A stretch of DNA of 64,000 nucleotides from Syntrophus sp. PtaU1.Bin005 (GTDB lineage: Bacteria; Desulfobacterota; Syntrophia; Syntrophales; Syntrophaceae). Positions 1 through 8,260 of the stretch are shown piece after piece; position 1 is the first letter of the stretch, and each line of letters opens with the position of its first letter. Under the pieces are notes generated by a model. That model did no database searches. It saw only the letters and a program-made list of their open reading frames with translations, and was not told the origin of the DNA. A program made the translations under genes and the position numbers. The stretch covers positions 1 through 64,000 of the forward strand of contig MVRU01000002.1 in NCBI GenBank assembly GCA_002067745.1. Direction: 5' to 3'.

Positions 1-1
1 G

Positions 2-1552
2 GTGGATATTGATGCCCTGAAGAACCTGCTGCTCAAGATTTCCGAATTGGTCCTCACCTTTCCGGAAATCCGGGAGCTGGATCTCAACCCGGTTTTCCTC
101 TATCCCCGGGGAAACATGACCGTCGATGCGCGGATGTTTGTAAGCCCTGCGCCGGAAGCGGTATCCCAGCAGGCGTCGGGGAACACCGTGGAGCAGATGC
201 GGACCCTCTTCTATCCGGGCAGCATCGCCGTTCTCGGGGCGACCAGTGTCGAGGGGAAGCTGGGCTATAATGTCTTCCGCAATCTCCTCTTTCATAAATT
301 TGCGGGGAAGCTCTATCCCATCAACCCGAAAAGCGAGTCTGTCCAGGGGGTGAAGGCTTACCGGAGCATTACCGAGGTCCCCGATCCGGTGGACCTGGCG
401 ATTGTCCTTGTCCCGGCTTCAGCCGCCGTGACAGCGGTTGAAGAGTGCTGCAGAAAAGGGGTTAAGATCATCGTCGTGGAGACGGCTGGATTTGCCGAAA
501 CCGGCGCGGACGGAAAGGCCGCCCAGGAGAAAATCCGGGAGATCATCAAGGCTCATGGATGCCGGCTACTGGGTCCCAACTGCTCCGGCGTCATCAACAC
601 CCATGTGGGGAACGTCCAATCCATCGGACTGGTGGAAGAGCTGGGAAAGGGGAACATCGGGATGACAGCCCAGGCCGGCGTTTATGCAGCGGGGATACTC
701 ACCGGGCTGCGCCACGTGATGAATTTTGGAATTGTCGCTACCATCGGGAACAAGATGGACATCAGCGAGACGGACATTCTGGAATATCTGGGCAGCGACG
801 ACCATATCGATGTCGTGGCCATGTACATGGAGGACGTGAAAAGCGGTAGACGGTTCATCGATGTAGCCAGCGAGGTTACCAAAAAGAAACCGGTCATTGC
901 CCTGAAGGGAGGCCGCACGGCGGCGGGGACGAAGGTCGTTTCCTCCCATACGGCTTCCCTGGCAGGCAATGATGAAATCAACAGCGCCGCCTTCCGTCAG
1001 AGCGGGATTATCCGGGCCAGGGACAACGAGCATCTGTTCGGATTGCTCAAGGCCTTCGCGCGGCAGCCCCTTCCTCGAGGGGACGGCATCCTGGTGATCA
1101 CCTACACCGGTTCGCTGGGGGTTGCGGCTACAGATACGCTGTATCTCAACGGCATGCGCCTGGCCGAGCTGGAACCGGAGCTGAAGGAGCGCCTCAAGGG
1201 AATTCTTCCGGATTATGTCACCTCGTTGAATCCTGTCGATTATTCCTTCAGCATGGACGCCGAGCAGCTGCGCAAGACCATCGAGCTTGGAATTGTAAGT
1301 GAGGACGTTGGCGGCCTGATTGTGGTCCTGCAGGGTGAAATTCTGGGGTCTTTCGTGGACACGCTCCGATCGATCGACTATAAGGGAAAACCCATCCTGA
1401 GCTGCGTGGCCGTCAAGGAATTCATGATGGAGGACGTGATCCTGATGGAAAAGGCCGGCTTCCCGGTTTATTCCACGGTGGAAATGGCGGCGGAGATTCT
1501 AGCCGACATGTATCGGTACAGTCTGAGAAAAGATCGACAAGCACAAGCCTAG
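2..1552 (+). CDS. acyl-CoA synthetase (ADP-forming), 5'-truncated by window edge
   Basis: C-terminal 516 residues of a fused NDP-forming acyl-CoA synthetase (acetate/acyl-CoA + ADP + Pi to acid + ATP + CoA). The first ~45 residues are the tail of the ATP-grasp (beta) domain (IRELDLNPVFLYP). They run straight into a CoA-binding Rossmann domain beginning FYPGSIAVLGAT, then the succinyl-CoA-ligase-like alpha domains. The phospho-accepting His is visible at about residue 316 in SSHTASLAGND, and NPVDYS follows near residue 410. The beta-then-alpha order is one of the known arrangements of this family. The reading frame is open to the window edge, so the GTG at position 2 is not the true start. In syntrophs this class of enzyme can make ATP from acyl-CoA; that role here is inference. 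The gene is convergent with ribF. Confidence 0.88.
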   Translation: MDIDALKNLLLKISELVLTFPEIRELDLNPVFLYPRGNMTVDARMFVSPAPEAVSQQASGNTVEQMRTLFYPGSIAVLGATSVEGKLGYNVFRNLLFHKFAGKLYPINPKSESVQGVKAYRSITEVPDPVDLAIVLVPASAAVTAVEECCRKGVKIIVVETAGFAETGADGKAAQEKIREIIKAHGCRLLGPNCSGVINTHVGNVQSIGLVEELGKGNIGMTAQAGVYAAGILTGLRHVMNFGIVATIGNKMDISETDILEYLGSDDHIDVVAMYMEDVKSGRRFIDVASEVTKKKPVIALKGGRTAAGTKVVSSHTASLAGNDEINSAAFRQSGIIRARDNEHLFGLLKAFARQPLPRGDGILVITYTGSLGVAATDTLYLNGMRLAELEPELKERLKGILPDYVTSLNPVDYSFSMDAEQLRKTIELGIVSEDVGGLIVVLQGEILGSFVDTLRSIDYKGKPILSCVAVKEFMMEDVILMEKAGFPVYSTVEMAAEILADMYRYSLRKDRQAQA

Positions 1553-1572
1553 TCACATTTGTGCTTCTCTCA

Positions 1573-1620
1573 CCTTCCGCCGGTTTCCTCCCAAGCCGGC
1601 GGAAGGCCCTTCCTCTTTTC
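1573..1620 (+). terminator. Rho-independent terminator-like hairpin after the acyl-CoA synthetase gene
   Basis: Perfect 11-bp inverted repeat: CCTTCCGCCGG at 1573-1583 and CCGGCGGAAGG at 1596-1606, loop of 12, followed by a pyrimidine-rich tract ending in CTCTTTTC. It lies in the 104-bp gap between convergent genes. The T-tract is interrupted, so termination strength is uncertain. Confidence 0.55.
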
Positions 1621-1656
1621 AGGGGGGCGAGGCGGCGGCACCGCTGCCGTCGTGCT

Positions 1657-2592
1657 TCACGAAACGTGCGGCTTCAAGATGTCCCTGGCCCGGGCGACAT
1701 CCTGGCGAATCCGGTTCGCCAGGGACTCCGGACCGTCAAAGCGGATCTCGCCACGGATTCTGTCGATGAAGAAAATTTCCAGTTCCTCCCTGTAAAGGTC
1801 TGCTGAAAAATCCAGAATATGGAGCTCCACGGTCTGGTCCTGGTTCTCGAAGGTGGGATTGTGCCCGATATTGAGGACACCCTGGTGGCGGGTTCCCTTC
1901 CGTTCGGCGATGACGGCGTAAACGCCCTCCGGCGGCAGAAGGTCTTTCTCCGGTTCCAGGTTGGCCGTGGGAAACCCCAGCCCGATACCCCGGCGGTACC
2001 CTTCGGTTACCCGTCCCTTGACATTGTAGGGCCGCCCCAGGAGAGCCCCCGCCGTCTTCACATCCCCCTCACAGATCGAGTTGCGTATCTGGGTGCTGCT
2101 GATGACGATTTCCCCCACTTTGACGGCATTGGTCACATCCACCTGGAAACCGAGTTTTTTCCCGAAGCGGGTCAGATACTCCTCGCTCCCCTCCTTGCCC
2201 CGGCCGAAGGTGTAATCGTGGCCGATGAAGATTTTCCGGATTCTCAACTGCTCCCAGAGAATCCCGCAGACGAAATCCTTTGCCGTCGTCTTCGAGAATT
2301 CGAGAGAAAAAGGGATCAGCATGACGGCGTCAATCTGAAGGGATTCGATGAGCTTCAACTTCTCTTCCAGGGTTGTGAGCAGGTAGAAGGGGCGTTTTTC
2401 CGGATGGAGAACACTCTTGGGATGCGGGTCAAAGGTGATGACCACCGCTTTGCTCTGGTATTGCCTCGCCTCTTCGACAACCTTCCGGAAAATCTGCTGG
2501 TGGCCGAGATGGACCCCGTCGAAGTTACCGATGGTGGCGACTGCGCCCTTGAATTCGTCCGACACACTGTCAAAGCTGTTAATGATCTTCAT
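1657..2592 (-). CDS. ribF: bifunctional riboflavin kinase / FAD synthetase
   Basis: 311 residues, the usual RibF length. The N-terminal FAD-synthetase (nucleotidyltransferase) domain carries GNFDGVHLGHQQIF near residues 20-33 and GHDYTFGRGKEG near 125. The C-terminal flavokinase domain carries GRPYNVKGRV, GIGLGFPTANLEP and the PPEGVYAV strand. The enzyme converts riboflavin to FMN and FAD in the cytoplasm. The open frame extends 35 codons further upstream, but MKIINSFDS at 2592 gives the normal family N-terminus. No strong Shine-Dalgarno is seen; a GGGA lies about 13 bases upstream. Monocistronic and convergent with the preceding gene. Confidence 0.95.
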   Translation of the reverse strand: MKIINSFDSVSDEFKGAVATIGNFDGVHLGHQQIFRKVVEEARQYQSKAVVITFDPHPKSVLHPEKRPFYLLTTLEEKLKLIESLQIDAVMLIPFSLEFSKTTAKDFVCGILWEQLRIRKIFIGHDYTFGRGKEGSEEYLTRFGKKLGFQVDVTNAVKVGEIVISSTQIRNSICEGDVKTAGALLGRPYNVKGRVTEGYRRGIGLGFPTANLEPEKDLLPPEGVYAVIAERKGTRHQGVLNIGHNPTFENQDQTVELHILDFSADLYREELEIFFIDRIRGEIRFDGPESLANRIRQDVARARDILKPHVS

Positions 2593-2703
2593 GGTGATTC
2601 TGTTCCCGTGGCATCTCCTGGTGATATTTTTAGAGAATGAATACGATGTAAGCTCAGCGGAGGTTCTTAGCACTATCGGCATAATTTTGAAACTCAATTT
2701 TGC

Positions 2704-2731
2704 TTGACAAGGCCAAAAGGATCATTGTAAA
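2704..2731 (+). promoter_or_regulatory. probable sigma70-type promoter for tRNA-Leu
   Basis: Perfect -35 TTGACA at 2704-2709, a 16-base spacer, and a weak -10 TGTAAA at 2726-2731. Transcription would start about 35 bases before the mature tRNA. Judged by motif match only. Confidence 0.5.
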
Positions 2732-2772
2732 AAAGCACCTGCTTCCGGATAGGGAGCTCCGGACTTACGGAT

Positions 2773-2859
2773 GCCGAAGTGGCGGAATTGGTAGACGCGC
2801 TAGGTTCAGGGTCTAGTGGGTGTAGGCCTGTCCGGGTTCAAATCCCGGCTTCGGCACCA
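2773..2859 (+). tRNA. tRNA-Leu (anticodon CAG)
   Basis: 87 bases including an encoded CCA (2857-2859). The acceptor stem GCCGAAG (2773-2779) pairs with CTTCGGC (2849-2855), with discriminator A at 2856. The D-arm core GGCGGAATTGGTAGACGC is typical of class II tRNA-Leu. The anticodon stem CTAGG/TCTAG closes a loop with CAG at positions 34-36. A long variable arm is followed by GTTCAAATC in the T-loop. It reads CUG codons. Confidence 0.97.
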
Positions 2860-2877
2860 TTTTAAAAATCTGACATG

Positions 2878-2918
2878 ATGGGGATTTAGATCTGATTTCT
2901 AAGTCCCCATTCTTGTTT
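2878..2918 (+). terminator. terminator hairpin downstream of tRNA-Leu
   Basis: A 12-bp stem, ATGGGGATTTAG (2878-2889) with CTAAGTCCCCAT (2899-2910), contains one G-U pair and has a 9-base loop. TCTTGTTT follows. The position 19 bases after the CCA fits a tRNA terminator. Confidence 0.65.
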
Positions 2919-3067
2919 CTGGAGCGGCGGAAAAAGAGGGGGCCGTGTTTACATCTCCGGGTGTCGTGCATAAATTAAGGGCACTGAACGAAAAAGCCCG
3001 GTAAAGGTCGCCTATCCAGGCGGAAGGCGGTCTTTCAGCCATGATGTCAAAGTTAAGGAGGTTTCTG

Positions 3068-3964
3068 GTGAGTATTTTTTCCGAAGACGAAGGGATGCAC
3101 TACGAGGGGTTTTGTATCCGGCCGCCAAGCGAGGCGGACAGCATCCTCCTGCAGGTAACTCTCGGCTGCTCCCACAACCGCTGCACCTTTTGCGGCACAT
3201 ACCGTGACAAGGGCTTTCGGATCAAGGATAATGATATCATCCTGAGCGACATCCGCTACGCGGCGCGCCATATGTCCCACAATAACCGCCTGTTCCTGAT
3301 GGACGGAGACGCCCTGATCATCCCCCAGAAAAGGCTGATGTGGATCCTGGAGCAGATTGAAGAGCACCTGCCCCGGGTTCAGCAGGTGGGCGCCTATGCA
3401 AACGTAAAGAGCATCAAGAAGAAGACCAGTGAGGAACTGGAGGAGCTGCGCCGGCACAATCTCCGCATTCTTTATCTGGGGGTGGAAACCGGTGACGATG
3501 AGATCCGGGAGGCAATCCAGAAGGGTTCCGACGCTGCGACCTGCATTGAGATGGGACGGAAATTGAAGGAGGCGGGCATCCAGGTGTGGGTGACGGTTCT
3601 GCTGGGGATCGGCGGGCGGGAAAAATCCCTCCGGCACGCCCGGGCGACGGGCGAACTGCTCAGCGCCATGGACCCGGATTTTGTGGGGGCGTTGACCGTG
3701 ATGCTCATTCCCGGGACGCCGCTTCATGAGGATTATCTCCACGGCAGATTTGAACTTCCCGATCAGGCCGGACTTCTGATGGAGCTGCGGGAGATGATCG
3801 CCCACACCAATTTGAGCCGGGGGTATTTTTTCTCGAACCACGCCTCAAACTATCTGCCGATCAAGGCGAAATTCCCCGGCGGGAAGCAGAAGGCCCTCGA
3901 TCTGATCGATGCGGCCCTGCGTGGGGACGTCCGCTTGAAGCCGGAATGGATGCGGGCGCTGTAG
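3068..3964 (+). CDS. radical SAM protein, Elp3/HemN-like fold (paralogue of the gene at 17391)
   Basis: 298 residues from a GTG start at 3068. AAGGAGG at 3055-3061 sits six bases before this GTG; an upstream in-frame ATG at 3041 lies before the Shine-Dalgarno and is rejected. The N-terminal signature IRPPSEADS precedes a CX4CX2C cluster (CSHNRCTFC) that binds the radical-SAM [4Fe-4S] cluster. GVETGDDEIREAI and PGTPLHEDY are SAM-barrel motifs seen in COG1032/Elp3-like enzymes. No B12 or SPASM domain is present. The substrate is unknown. A clear paralogue with the same IRPPSEA...CX4CX2C layout lies at 17391-18539. The gene stands alone downstream of the tRNA. Confidence 0.85.
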   Translation: MSIFSEDEGMHYEGFCIRPPSEADSILLQVTLGCSHNRCTFCGTYRDKGFRIKDNDIILSDIRYAARHMSHNNRLFLMDGDALIIPQKRLMWILEQIEEHLPRVQQVGAYANVKSIKKKTSEELEELRRHNLRILYLGVETGDDEIREAIQKGSDAATCIEMGRKLKEAGIQVWVTVLLGIGGREKSLRHARATGELLSAMDPDFVGALTVMLIPGTPLHEDYLHGRFELPDQAGLLMELREMIAHTNLSRGYFFSNHASNYLPIKAKFPGGKQKALDLIDAALRGDVRLKPEWMRAL

Positions 3965-4174
3965 GACGCCGGCAGAGATCTCTCGAAGGGAAGGGGCGTA
4001 AAGTCAAGAAGCGTTTCGTTCCGGGCCTGGCAGGCTGTTCCTGAGTGCATCGACGGGCAACAGGCCCGGGTAACCGGAAAGGTGTTTTGGGCGGGCCACT
4101 GATATCCGATCGATCCCGCCGAGCCTGGTTTTCAGCGTTTGATGCCGCGGCGGTGACGGGATGCGCCCATTTCT

Positions 4175-4948
4175 TCAAATCTTTTTCCCGATATAGAAAA
4201 CATACCCGTAAAACTCTTTATATATCTCATAGAGCCTGGCTTCATGCCGCTCGTTTTCTACGAGCTCTTCGGCCGTTTTGTTGCCGGCATGCTTTTTTAG
4301 AAATTTCTCCTGTGCAGAAACCTGCGGGGCATAAAAATGTTCCGTCCAGCAGTTTTCAGGCTCGACAAACGTCGCTGTCGGGATATATCCGGCTTTTTCC
4401 ATTTGTCCGACTTTATGGGAGATGATGTCGATTTCCGGATAAGCATCTTGCCAGTACCGCTCGATTTCGACGGGCCGCCTTCGCGTGAACCAGGACGCTT
4501 CTGAAACGGCAAGATACCCACCTGGCTTCAGGAACTTCCGCCATTCGCTTATGCCCCGCTCAAACCCGATATTATAGATCGCCCCTTCCGACCAGATCAG
4601 ATCCAGTTCTTCCTTCTGGAAAGTAAGATGTTCCATGGAGCCGACGATGCCCCGCACTCTGTCTTGGAGGTTCCGTTTCCGGCTGTTGGCGTTGAAGATA
4701 TCGATGAAGTCGGCAAACAAATCAATGCCTGTAATGTGCCCCGGTGCATGTTCAGCGAGCACCATTGTCTGGCCGCCGGTTCCACAGCCGATATCGGCAA
4801 TGTGTGACTCCCCTGTCAGGTTGTCAATAAAGCTTAGGGCTTTAAGCGTTACTTCGGGGCTTCCGGGTCCCTGCCGTTCTACGCTTGAAAAATATTCGCA
4901 GATCAATTTGAAATCGAACTCATGGATGGATTTGTTTTCCTCGCTCAT
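4175..4948 (-). CDS. class I SAM-dependent methyltransferase
   Basis: 257 residues with a Rossmann methyltransferase core: motif [14 protein letters not shown] near residues 51-63, the acidic loop GIDLF after it, GSMEHLTF as the post-II segment and [11 protein letters not shown] near residue 140. It is closest in look to Methyltransf_11/25 small-molecule methyltransferases. Its substrate cannot be read from the sequence. It is a single gene; 210 bp without features separate it from the upstream convergent radical SAM gene, and 69 bp separate it from the next minus-strand gene. Confidence 0.8.
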   Translation of the reverse strand: MSEENKSIHEFDFKLICEYFSSVERQGPGSPEVTLKALSFIDNLTGESHIADIGCGTGGQTMVLAEHAPGHITGIDLFADFIDIFNANSRKRNLQDRVRGIVGSMEHLTFQKEELDLIWSEGAIYNIGFERGISEWRKFLKPGGYLAVSEASWFTRRRPVEIERYWQDAYPEIDIISHKVGQMEKAGYIPTATFVEPENCWTEHFYAPQVSAQEKFLKKHAGNKTAEELVENERHEARLYEIYKEFYGYVFYIGKKI

Positions 4949-5017
4949 TCCTCATCCTTTATCTTCCCTGTGGAATATGATCGGTGCCGTGAACCAGGAT
5001 CGAATCCCGCGGATCGG

Positions 5018-6457
5018 TCATTTCTCCTGCAGTGCGACCGCCTCGAACCGCGCGATCACAGTGCCGGCTGCATCCAGGAGCTCGAGGTGGCTGCCCCGGA
5101 TGCGGTAGCACGCCACATGCTTCAGCGTCTCGATGAGCCGCGTTTCCTGATCCATGCCATCCGGGCAGGACATCCTGGTCGACGCCATGCGGCCGAAACG
5201 CAGCCTGTCACCGTCGAGCTCGATGCTGCCGATGATGCGGTTGCAACCGCCGCTTCCGGTGACGCGCAATGCATCGGCGGCAAAGATCAGATGCGCTTTG
5301 CGCTGCTTCGTGGCCGCAGTCGCGGGATGTTCGCCCAGGCGCACAAGCTTCCAATAGGTGCCGCGCAGGGGGCTGTCAGCCAACGGATTGCCGCAGCTTT
5401 CACGAGGCCAGACAGCGACAAACCGCTCAATCACCAGTGTGGTTTGGGCCGGGCGGCCCTCCTCCATCGACGGACGCTGCGTGATGAGACCTTCCAGGCT
5501 TGCCAGCACGGGTTGTCCCGGTTGTGGGGTAGACTTCTGATACGCGGCTTCGAGGGCCTTGTAATCGCCCTCCATCGCCACCGGCAGCCGCCGGCCGTCG
5601 ACGCAGAGCGTAATGGCGGCGGCATCGGCCATGTAGGTGAACATGCCGGTGAGCATCAGCCTCGGCTCGATGAGGCGGGGTTCGGGCAGCCGGAGCAAGC
5701 GGTCGTTATGGCCGGATTCGATGGGCCGGCCGAGAAGATCGAGCTTGCGAAGCGCCGCACCGTCCTTGAGCGGCATGAGGAAAACCAGGGCCTCGCGTCC
5801 GCCGCGCAGCACGATGCGTCCTGATTTGTCGCGCGTCCAGCGGCCGATGTCATCGTAGCGGTTCGGCTCAGGCCGGCCGACGTGGATCGTGCGCAGTTGG
5901 TAGCGCCCTTCGGGCAGCAGGTCCACGTGCCACACAACGGGGTTTCCGGCACCGGTCAGTTCGCCCTCGTAGGAGGCGGGCAGAACGCCGAGGCCGTCAG
6001 TCATCGAGCCCGGCTGCCGTCCGCCGCGGACGGACACCATCTGTATGTGCAGCGGCGCGTTGCGGCCGTCGAGCACCGGGTGGATCCGATCGGTAGTGAA
6101 CAGCAGCCGTCTCTGGTGCCTGATGGTCGCGCGGACGGTGTAGCGGTGGCCCGATTGCACGGCGGCATCGTCGTAGACAATCGCGAACCGGAATGGCGGC
6201 TGCCCGGACGGAGCCAACGTGCTGCGGCCGAGTACCACGGCCGGCGCATCCGCTCTCGAGATTTCCTGCAGCTCAGCCTCAAACACCGCATCGGCCGGCA
6301 ACGCGATGCGCTCCCGATAGGTTGCGGTGCCCTGCAGGGTGCCGGCCCATGCCGTGCTGAAAACCATAACCCCTGACCAGATCAGCGCACAGGCGGCCAA
6401 CCGCCAGGGGAGCCTGACCAAGGTTGTCCTCCAGACCACGATCATGTATCTGCTCAT
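5018..6457 (-). CDS. exported YbaY / NlpE-like / META three-domain envelope protein
   Basis: 479 residues with a Sec signal peptide (basic N-terminus, hydrophobic stretch about residues 18-36, cleavage after AWA). Next comes a YbaY-like beta-sandwich (about 40-140: GTLQGTATYRERIALPADAV). An NlpE-like middle follows (about 155-230: GVLPASYEGE, EGRYQLRTIHVGRPEP, GRIVLRGGREALVFL) that lacks the CXXC of classical NlpE. The C-terminal META domain has LRGTYWKLVRLGEHPA and SGGCNRIIGS near residue 400. The start is fixed by AAGGAGG six bases upstream. No lipobox Cys follows the signal, so it is probably periplasmic rather than a lipoprotein. Its DNA is visibly richer in G+C than its neighbours, suggesting recent acquisition. 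A role in envelope stress or heat/acid resistance is inferred from domain families only. Confidence 0.75.
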   Translation of the reverse strand: MSRYMIVVWRTTLVRLPWRLAACALIWSGVMVFSTAWAGTLQGTATYRERIALPADAVFEAELQEISRADAPAVVLGRSTLAPSGQPPFRFAIVYDDAAVQSGHRYTVRATIRHQRRLLFTTDRIHPVLDGRNAPLHIQMVSVRGGRQPGSMTDGLGVLPASYEGELTGAGNPVVWHVDLLPEGRYQLRTIHVGRPEPNRYDDIGRWTRDKSGRIVLRGGREALVFLMPLKDGAALRKLDLLGRPIESGHNDRLLRLPEPRLIEPRLMLTGMFTYMADAAAITLCVDGRRLPVAMEGDYKALEAAYQKSTPQPGQPVLASLEGLITQRPSMEEGRPAQTTLVIERFVAVWPRESCGNPLADSPLRGTYWKLVRLGEHPATAATKQRKAHLIFAADALRVTGSGGCNRIIGSIELDGDRLRFGRMASTRMSCPDGMDQETRLIETLKHVACYRIRGSHLELLDAAGTVIARFEAVALQEK

Positions 6458-6567
6458 TTTCCCCTCCTTGTTGCGGAACCGTGGGGCAGTGTCATACGTC
6501 CGGGAGTCATCCGATCTGCCCCTCTCCGACCCTGTCTGCTGATTAACTTTTTTTCAATATAAAATAC

Positions 6568-6596
6568 TTGACAGGGAAAATAAATTTTAATTAAAA
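6568..6596 (+). promoter_or_regulatory. probable promoter of the trp leader
   Basis: Consensus -35 TTGACA at 6568-6573, followed by an AT-rich tract in which a -10 element can be placed at about 6586-6596. Transcription would begin near 6600, some 25 bases before the leader-peptide ATG. The -10 is not well defined. Confidence 0.5.
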
Positions 6597-6624
6597 GGGC
6601 GATCGGGAAGGGTGAAGGAAAACC

Positions 6625-6717
6625 ATGAAACACGTTTTCAACAGCGAAAAGGCCATCCAGTTCTGGTGGTGGACCGCCATATCCGGGTCCGCCAGCGTGA
6701 CTTTCCTTTGCTATTGA
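6625..6717 (+). CDS. trpL: trp operon leader peptide (30 aa, three tandem Trp codons)
   Basis: A 30-codon reading frame starts at ATG 6625 with AAGGA nine to ten bases before (GAAGGAAAACC). It contains three consecutive UGG codons at 6664-6672, in context QFWWWTA, and ends with TGA at 6715-6717. Tandem Trp codons in a tiny frame, then a terminator, then trp genes is the standard arrangement of ribosome-mediated trp attenuation (E. coli trpL, rhizobial trpE leader). Ribosome stalling on the UGG run under Trp-tRNA limitation would favour readthrough. The peptide itself is expected to have no other role. Confidence 0.9.
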   Translation: MKHVFNSEKAIQFWWWTAISGSASVTFLCY

Positions 6718-6777
6718 GCCGCATCAAATAAAACAGCAAGGGGCCGTAGGCAGATCCACTGCCTGCGGCCTTTTTTT
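6667..6777 (+). promoter_or_regulatory. trp attenuator: pause hairpin, candidate antiterminator and intrinsic terminator
   Basis: Region 1:2 is TGGTGGACC (6667-6675, including two of the Trp codons) pairing with GGTCCGCCA (6686-6694) through one G-U pair. The 3:4 terminator is GGCCGTAGGCAG (6742-6753) pairing with CTGCCTGCGGCC (6759-6770), with a 5-base loop, one G-U pair and seven T at 6771-6777. A candidate 2:3 antiterminator pairs GGTCCGCC (6686-6693) with GGCAGATCC (6749-6757), imperfectly (one bulge, one mismatch). The 1:2 and 3:4 stems are read directly; the 2:3 alternative is inferred. Confidence 0.85.
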
Positions 6778-6913
6778 ATCCAATGGGAGCTGGCTTGCCC
6801 TGGCGTTCGCTCCAATCCCATGACCGGGTGGAGGGAACTCTCTTTGGATGCAGAGGGTGTTTCCCGGCGCAGCGTCGCCGACAGACAGGTTATTTTCACA
6901 GGAGGGTATGTTG

Positions 6914-8260
6914 ATGATTACAGCACTGGTTCTTTTCAAGGCAGAGAAGGGAAAAATCTCCGGGCTGGCCAACAAGGTGGGAGCCATCGACGAGGTCGTT
7001 GAAGTCCTGTCGATAACCGGCGAGTATGATCTGATGGCCAAGATTCAGGTCCAGGACTACGAAAATCTGGCGGACATCGTGACGGAGAAGATGCAGAATA
7101 TGGAGGGCGTTCTGTCGACGAGGACCATGATGGCCTTTAAGACCTATAAGTTCCATGAACTCATCGTGGGCGCTCCTTCGGCATTGATCATGCCGGAGGA
7201 CGCTCCGGAGACGGCCATGGTGCTGGAGAACGGCAAGAAGACGATCGCGCCGATCCTTGCCAAGCTGACGGAGCACTTCAACCTCGATAAAAATGAAATC
7301 AATAACGTGATCGATGCCATCAACGCCGGGCAGTTGTCCGACGTGCAGATTGCCGGATTTCTGGTCGGTCTTCTGTGCAAGGGGCCCAGCATCAAGGAAG
7401 TGGCCCACATCGCCCAGGCCATGCGCCGAAACTGTGTGCCCATCAAGGTCTCCACGACAGCGGAACTCACGGACACATGCGGGACCGGAGGCGGGTTGAC
7501 CACCTTCAATGTGAGCACCGCCAACGCCATCATGGCGGCCTCCGCCGGCATTCCGGTGGCCAAGCACGGCAGCCGCTCCATTTCGTCATCCTCGGGCAGC
7601 GCCGATGTCCTGGAGGCCCTGGGCGTCAACATCGACCGGACACCGGAGCAGGTGGCCCGGATGATCGAGGACATCGGGATCAGCTTCATCTATGCCCCCA
7701 ATTTCCATCCCGTCATGCTCAAGGTATTTGGGCCGGAAAACCAGCTCGGCATCAAGACGATCTTTTTCACGATCATCGGCCCGCTCATCAATCCTGCCGG
7801 CGCCAGGAACCACACCATGGGCGTCTACAAGCCGGAGCTGGTTAACATGATGGCGGAAGTGGTTGCCGAGATGGATTTCAACCATGTCATCATTGCCCAC
7901 GGCATGGACGGGCTGGATGAGATATCCCTGATCGGCAAGACCTCGATTGCGGAAATCAGGCAGAAGCAGATCAAGTACTATGAGTTCGTCCCGGAGGATT
8001 TCGGACTGAAGCGCTGCACGCTCAGCGATATCGCCGGCGGCGGGCCGGAGTTCAACGCCCGGGTGATTCGAAACATCTTTGCCGGCACGGAGCGCGGACC
8101 CCGCCGGGATTTCCTGGTCCTGAACAATGCCGCCACGCTCTATGTGAATGGCAAGGCGCCCAGCATCCAGGAGGGGATAGAGCTGTCCCGCTCCCTGATC
8201 GATTCCGGGGCGGCACAGAGAAAGCTCAATGAACTGGTGGAACGGTCACATGCCGCTTGA
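6914..8260 (+). CDS. trpD: RAM (Lrp/AsnC effector-binding) domain fused to anthranilate phosphoribosyltransferase-like TrpD
   Basis: 448 residues. AGGAGGG at 6900-6906 places the start at ATG 6914 rather than the ATG at 6908. Residues ~1-80 (MITALVLFKAEKG...VEVLSITGEYDLMAKIQV) match the stand-alone RAM/AsnC_trans_reg domain that binds amino acids in Lrp-family regulators; no HTH is present. The remainder is a TrpD fold: TCGTGG, FNVSTANAIMAASAGIP, AKHGSRS, SSGSADVLEALGVNI and HGMDGLDEISLIG (the metal-binding DE is kept). Deviations are a missing Asp in the GTGGDG loop, KHGN changed to KHGS, and the usual VRRxLG anthranilate-contact segment replaced by PENQLG. It sits directly behind the trp attenuator and before trpC-trpF. 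Tryptophan control through the RAM domain is a reasonable inference. Confidence 0.85.
   Translation: MITALVLFKAEKGKISGLANKVGAIDEVVEVLSITGEYDLMAKIQVQDYENLADIVTEKMQNMEGVLSTRTMMAFKTYKFHELIVGAPSALIMPEDAPETAMVLENGKKTIAPILAKLTEHFNLDKNEINNVIDAINAGQLSDVQIAGFLVGLLCKGPSIKEVAHIAQAMRRNCVPIKVSTTAELTDTCGTGGGLTTFNVSTANAIMAASAGIPVAKHGSRSISSSSGSADVLEALGVNIDRTPEQVARMIEDIGISFIYAPNFHPVMLKVFGPENQLGIKTIFFTIIGPLINPAGARNHTMGVYKPELVNMMAEVVAEMDFNHVIIAHGMDGLDEISLIGKTSIAEIRQKQIKYYEFVPEDFGLKRCTLSDIAGGGPEFNARVIRNIFAGTERGPRRDFLVLNNAATLYVNGKAPSIQEGIELSRSLIDSGAAQRKLNELVERSHAA

Noticed and set aside
566-1033. Long minus-strand open frames inside the acyl-CoA synthetase and many other genes
   Set aside because: G+C-rich coding DNA leaves antisense frames open; none shows a family motif, a Shine-Dalgarno or independent context.
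4021-4069. Inverted repeat CCGGGCCTG / CAGGCCCGG after the first radical SAM gene
   Set aside because: The 31-base loop and the absence of a T-tract make a terminator doubtful.
8229-8249. Trp-rich extension (NWWNG) at the start of trpC as a second leader peptide
   Set aside because: It lies inside the trpD coding end, has no own terminator, and is simply the overlap of two frames; ATG 8250 is the likelier start.
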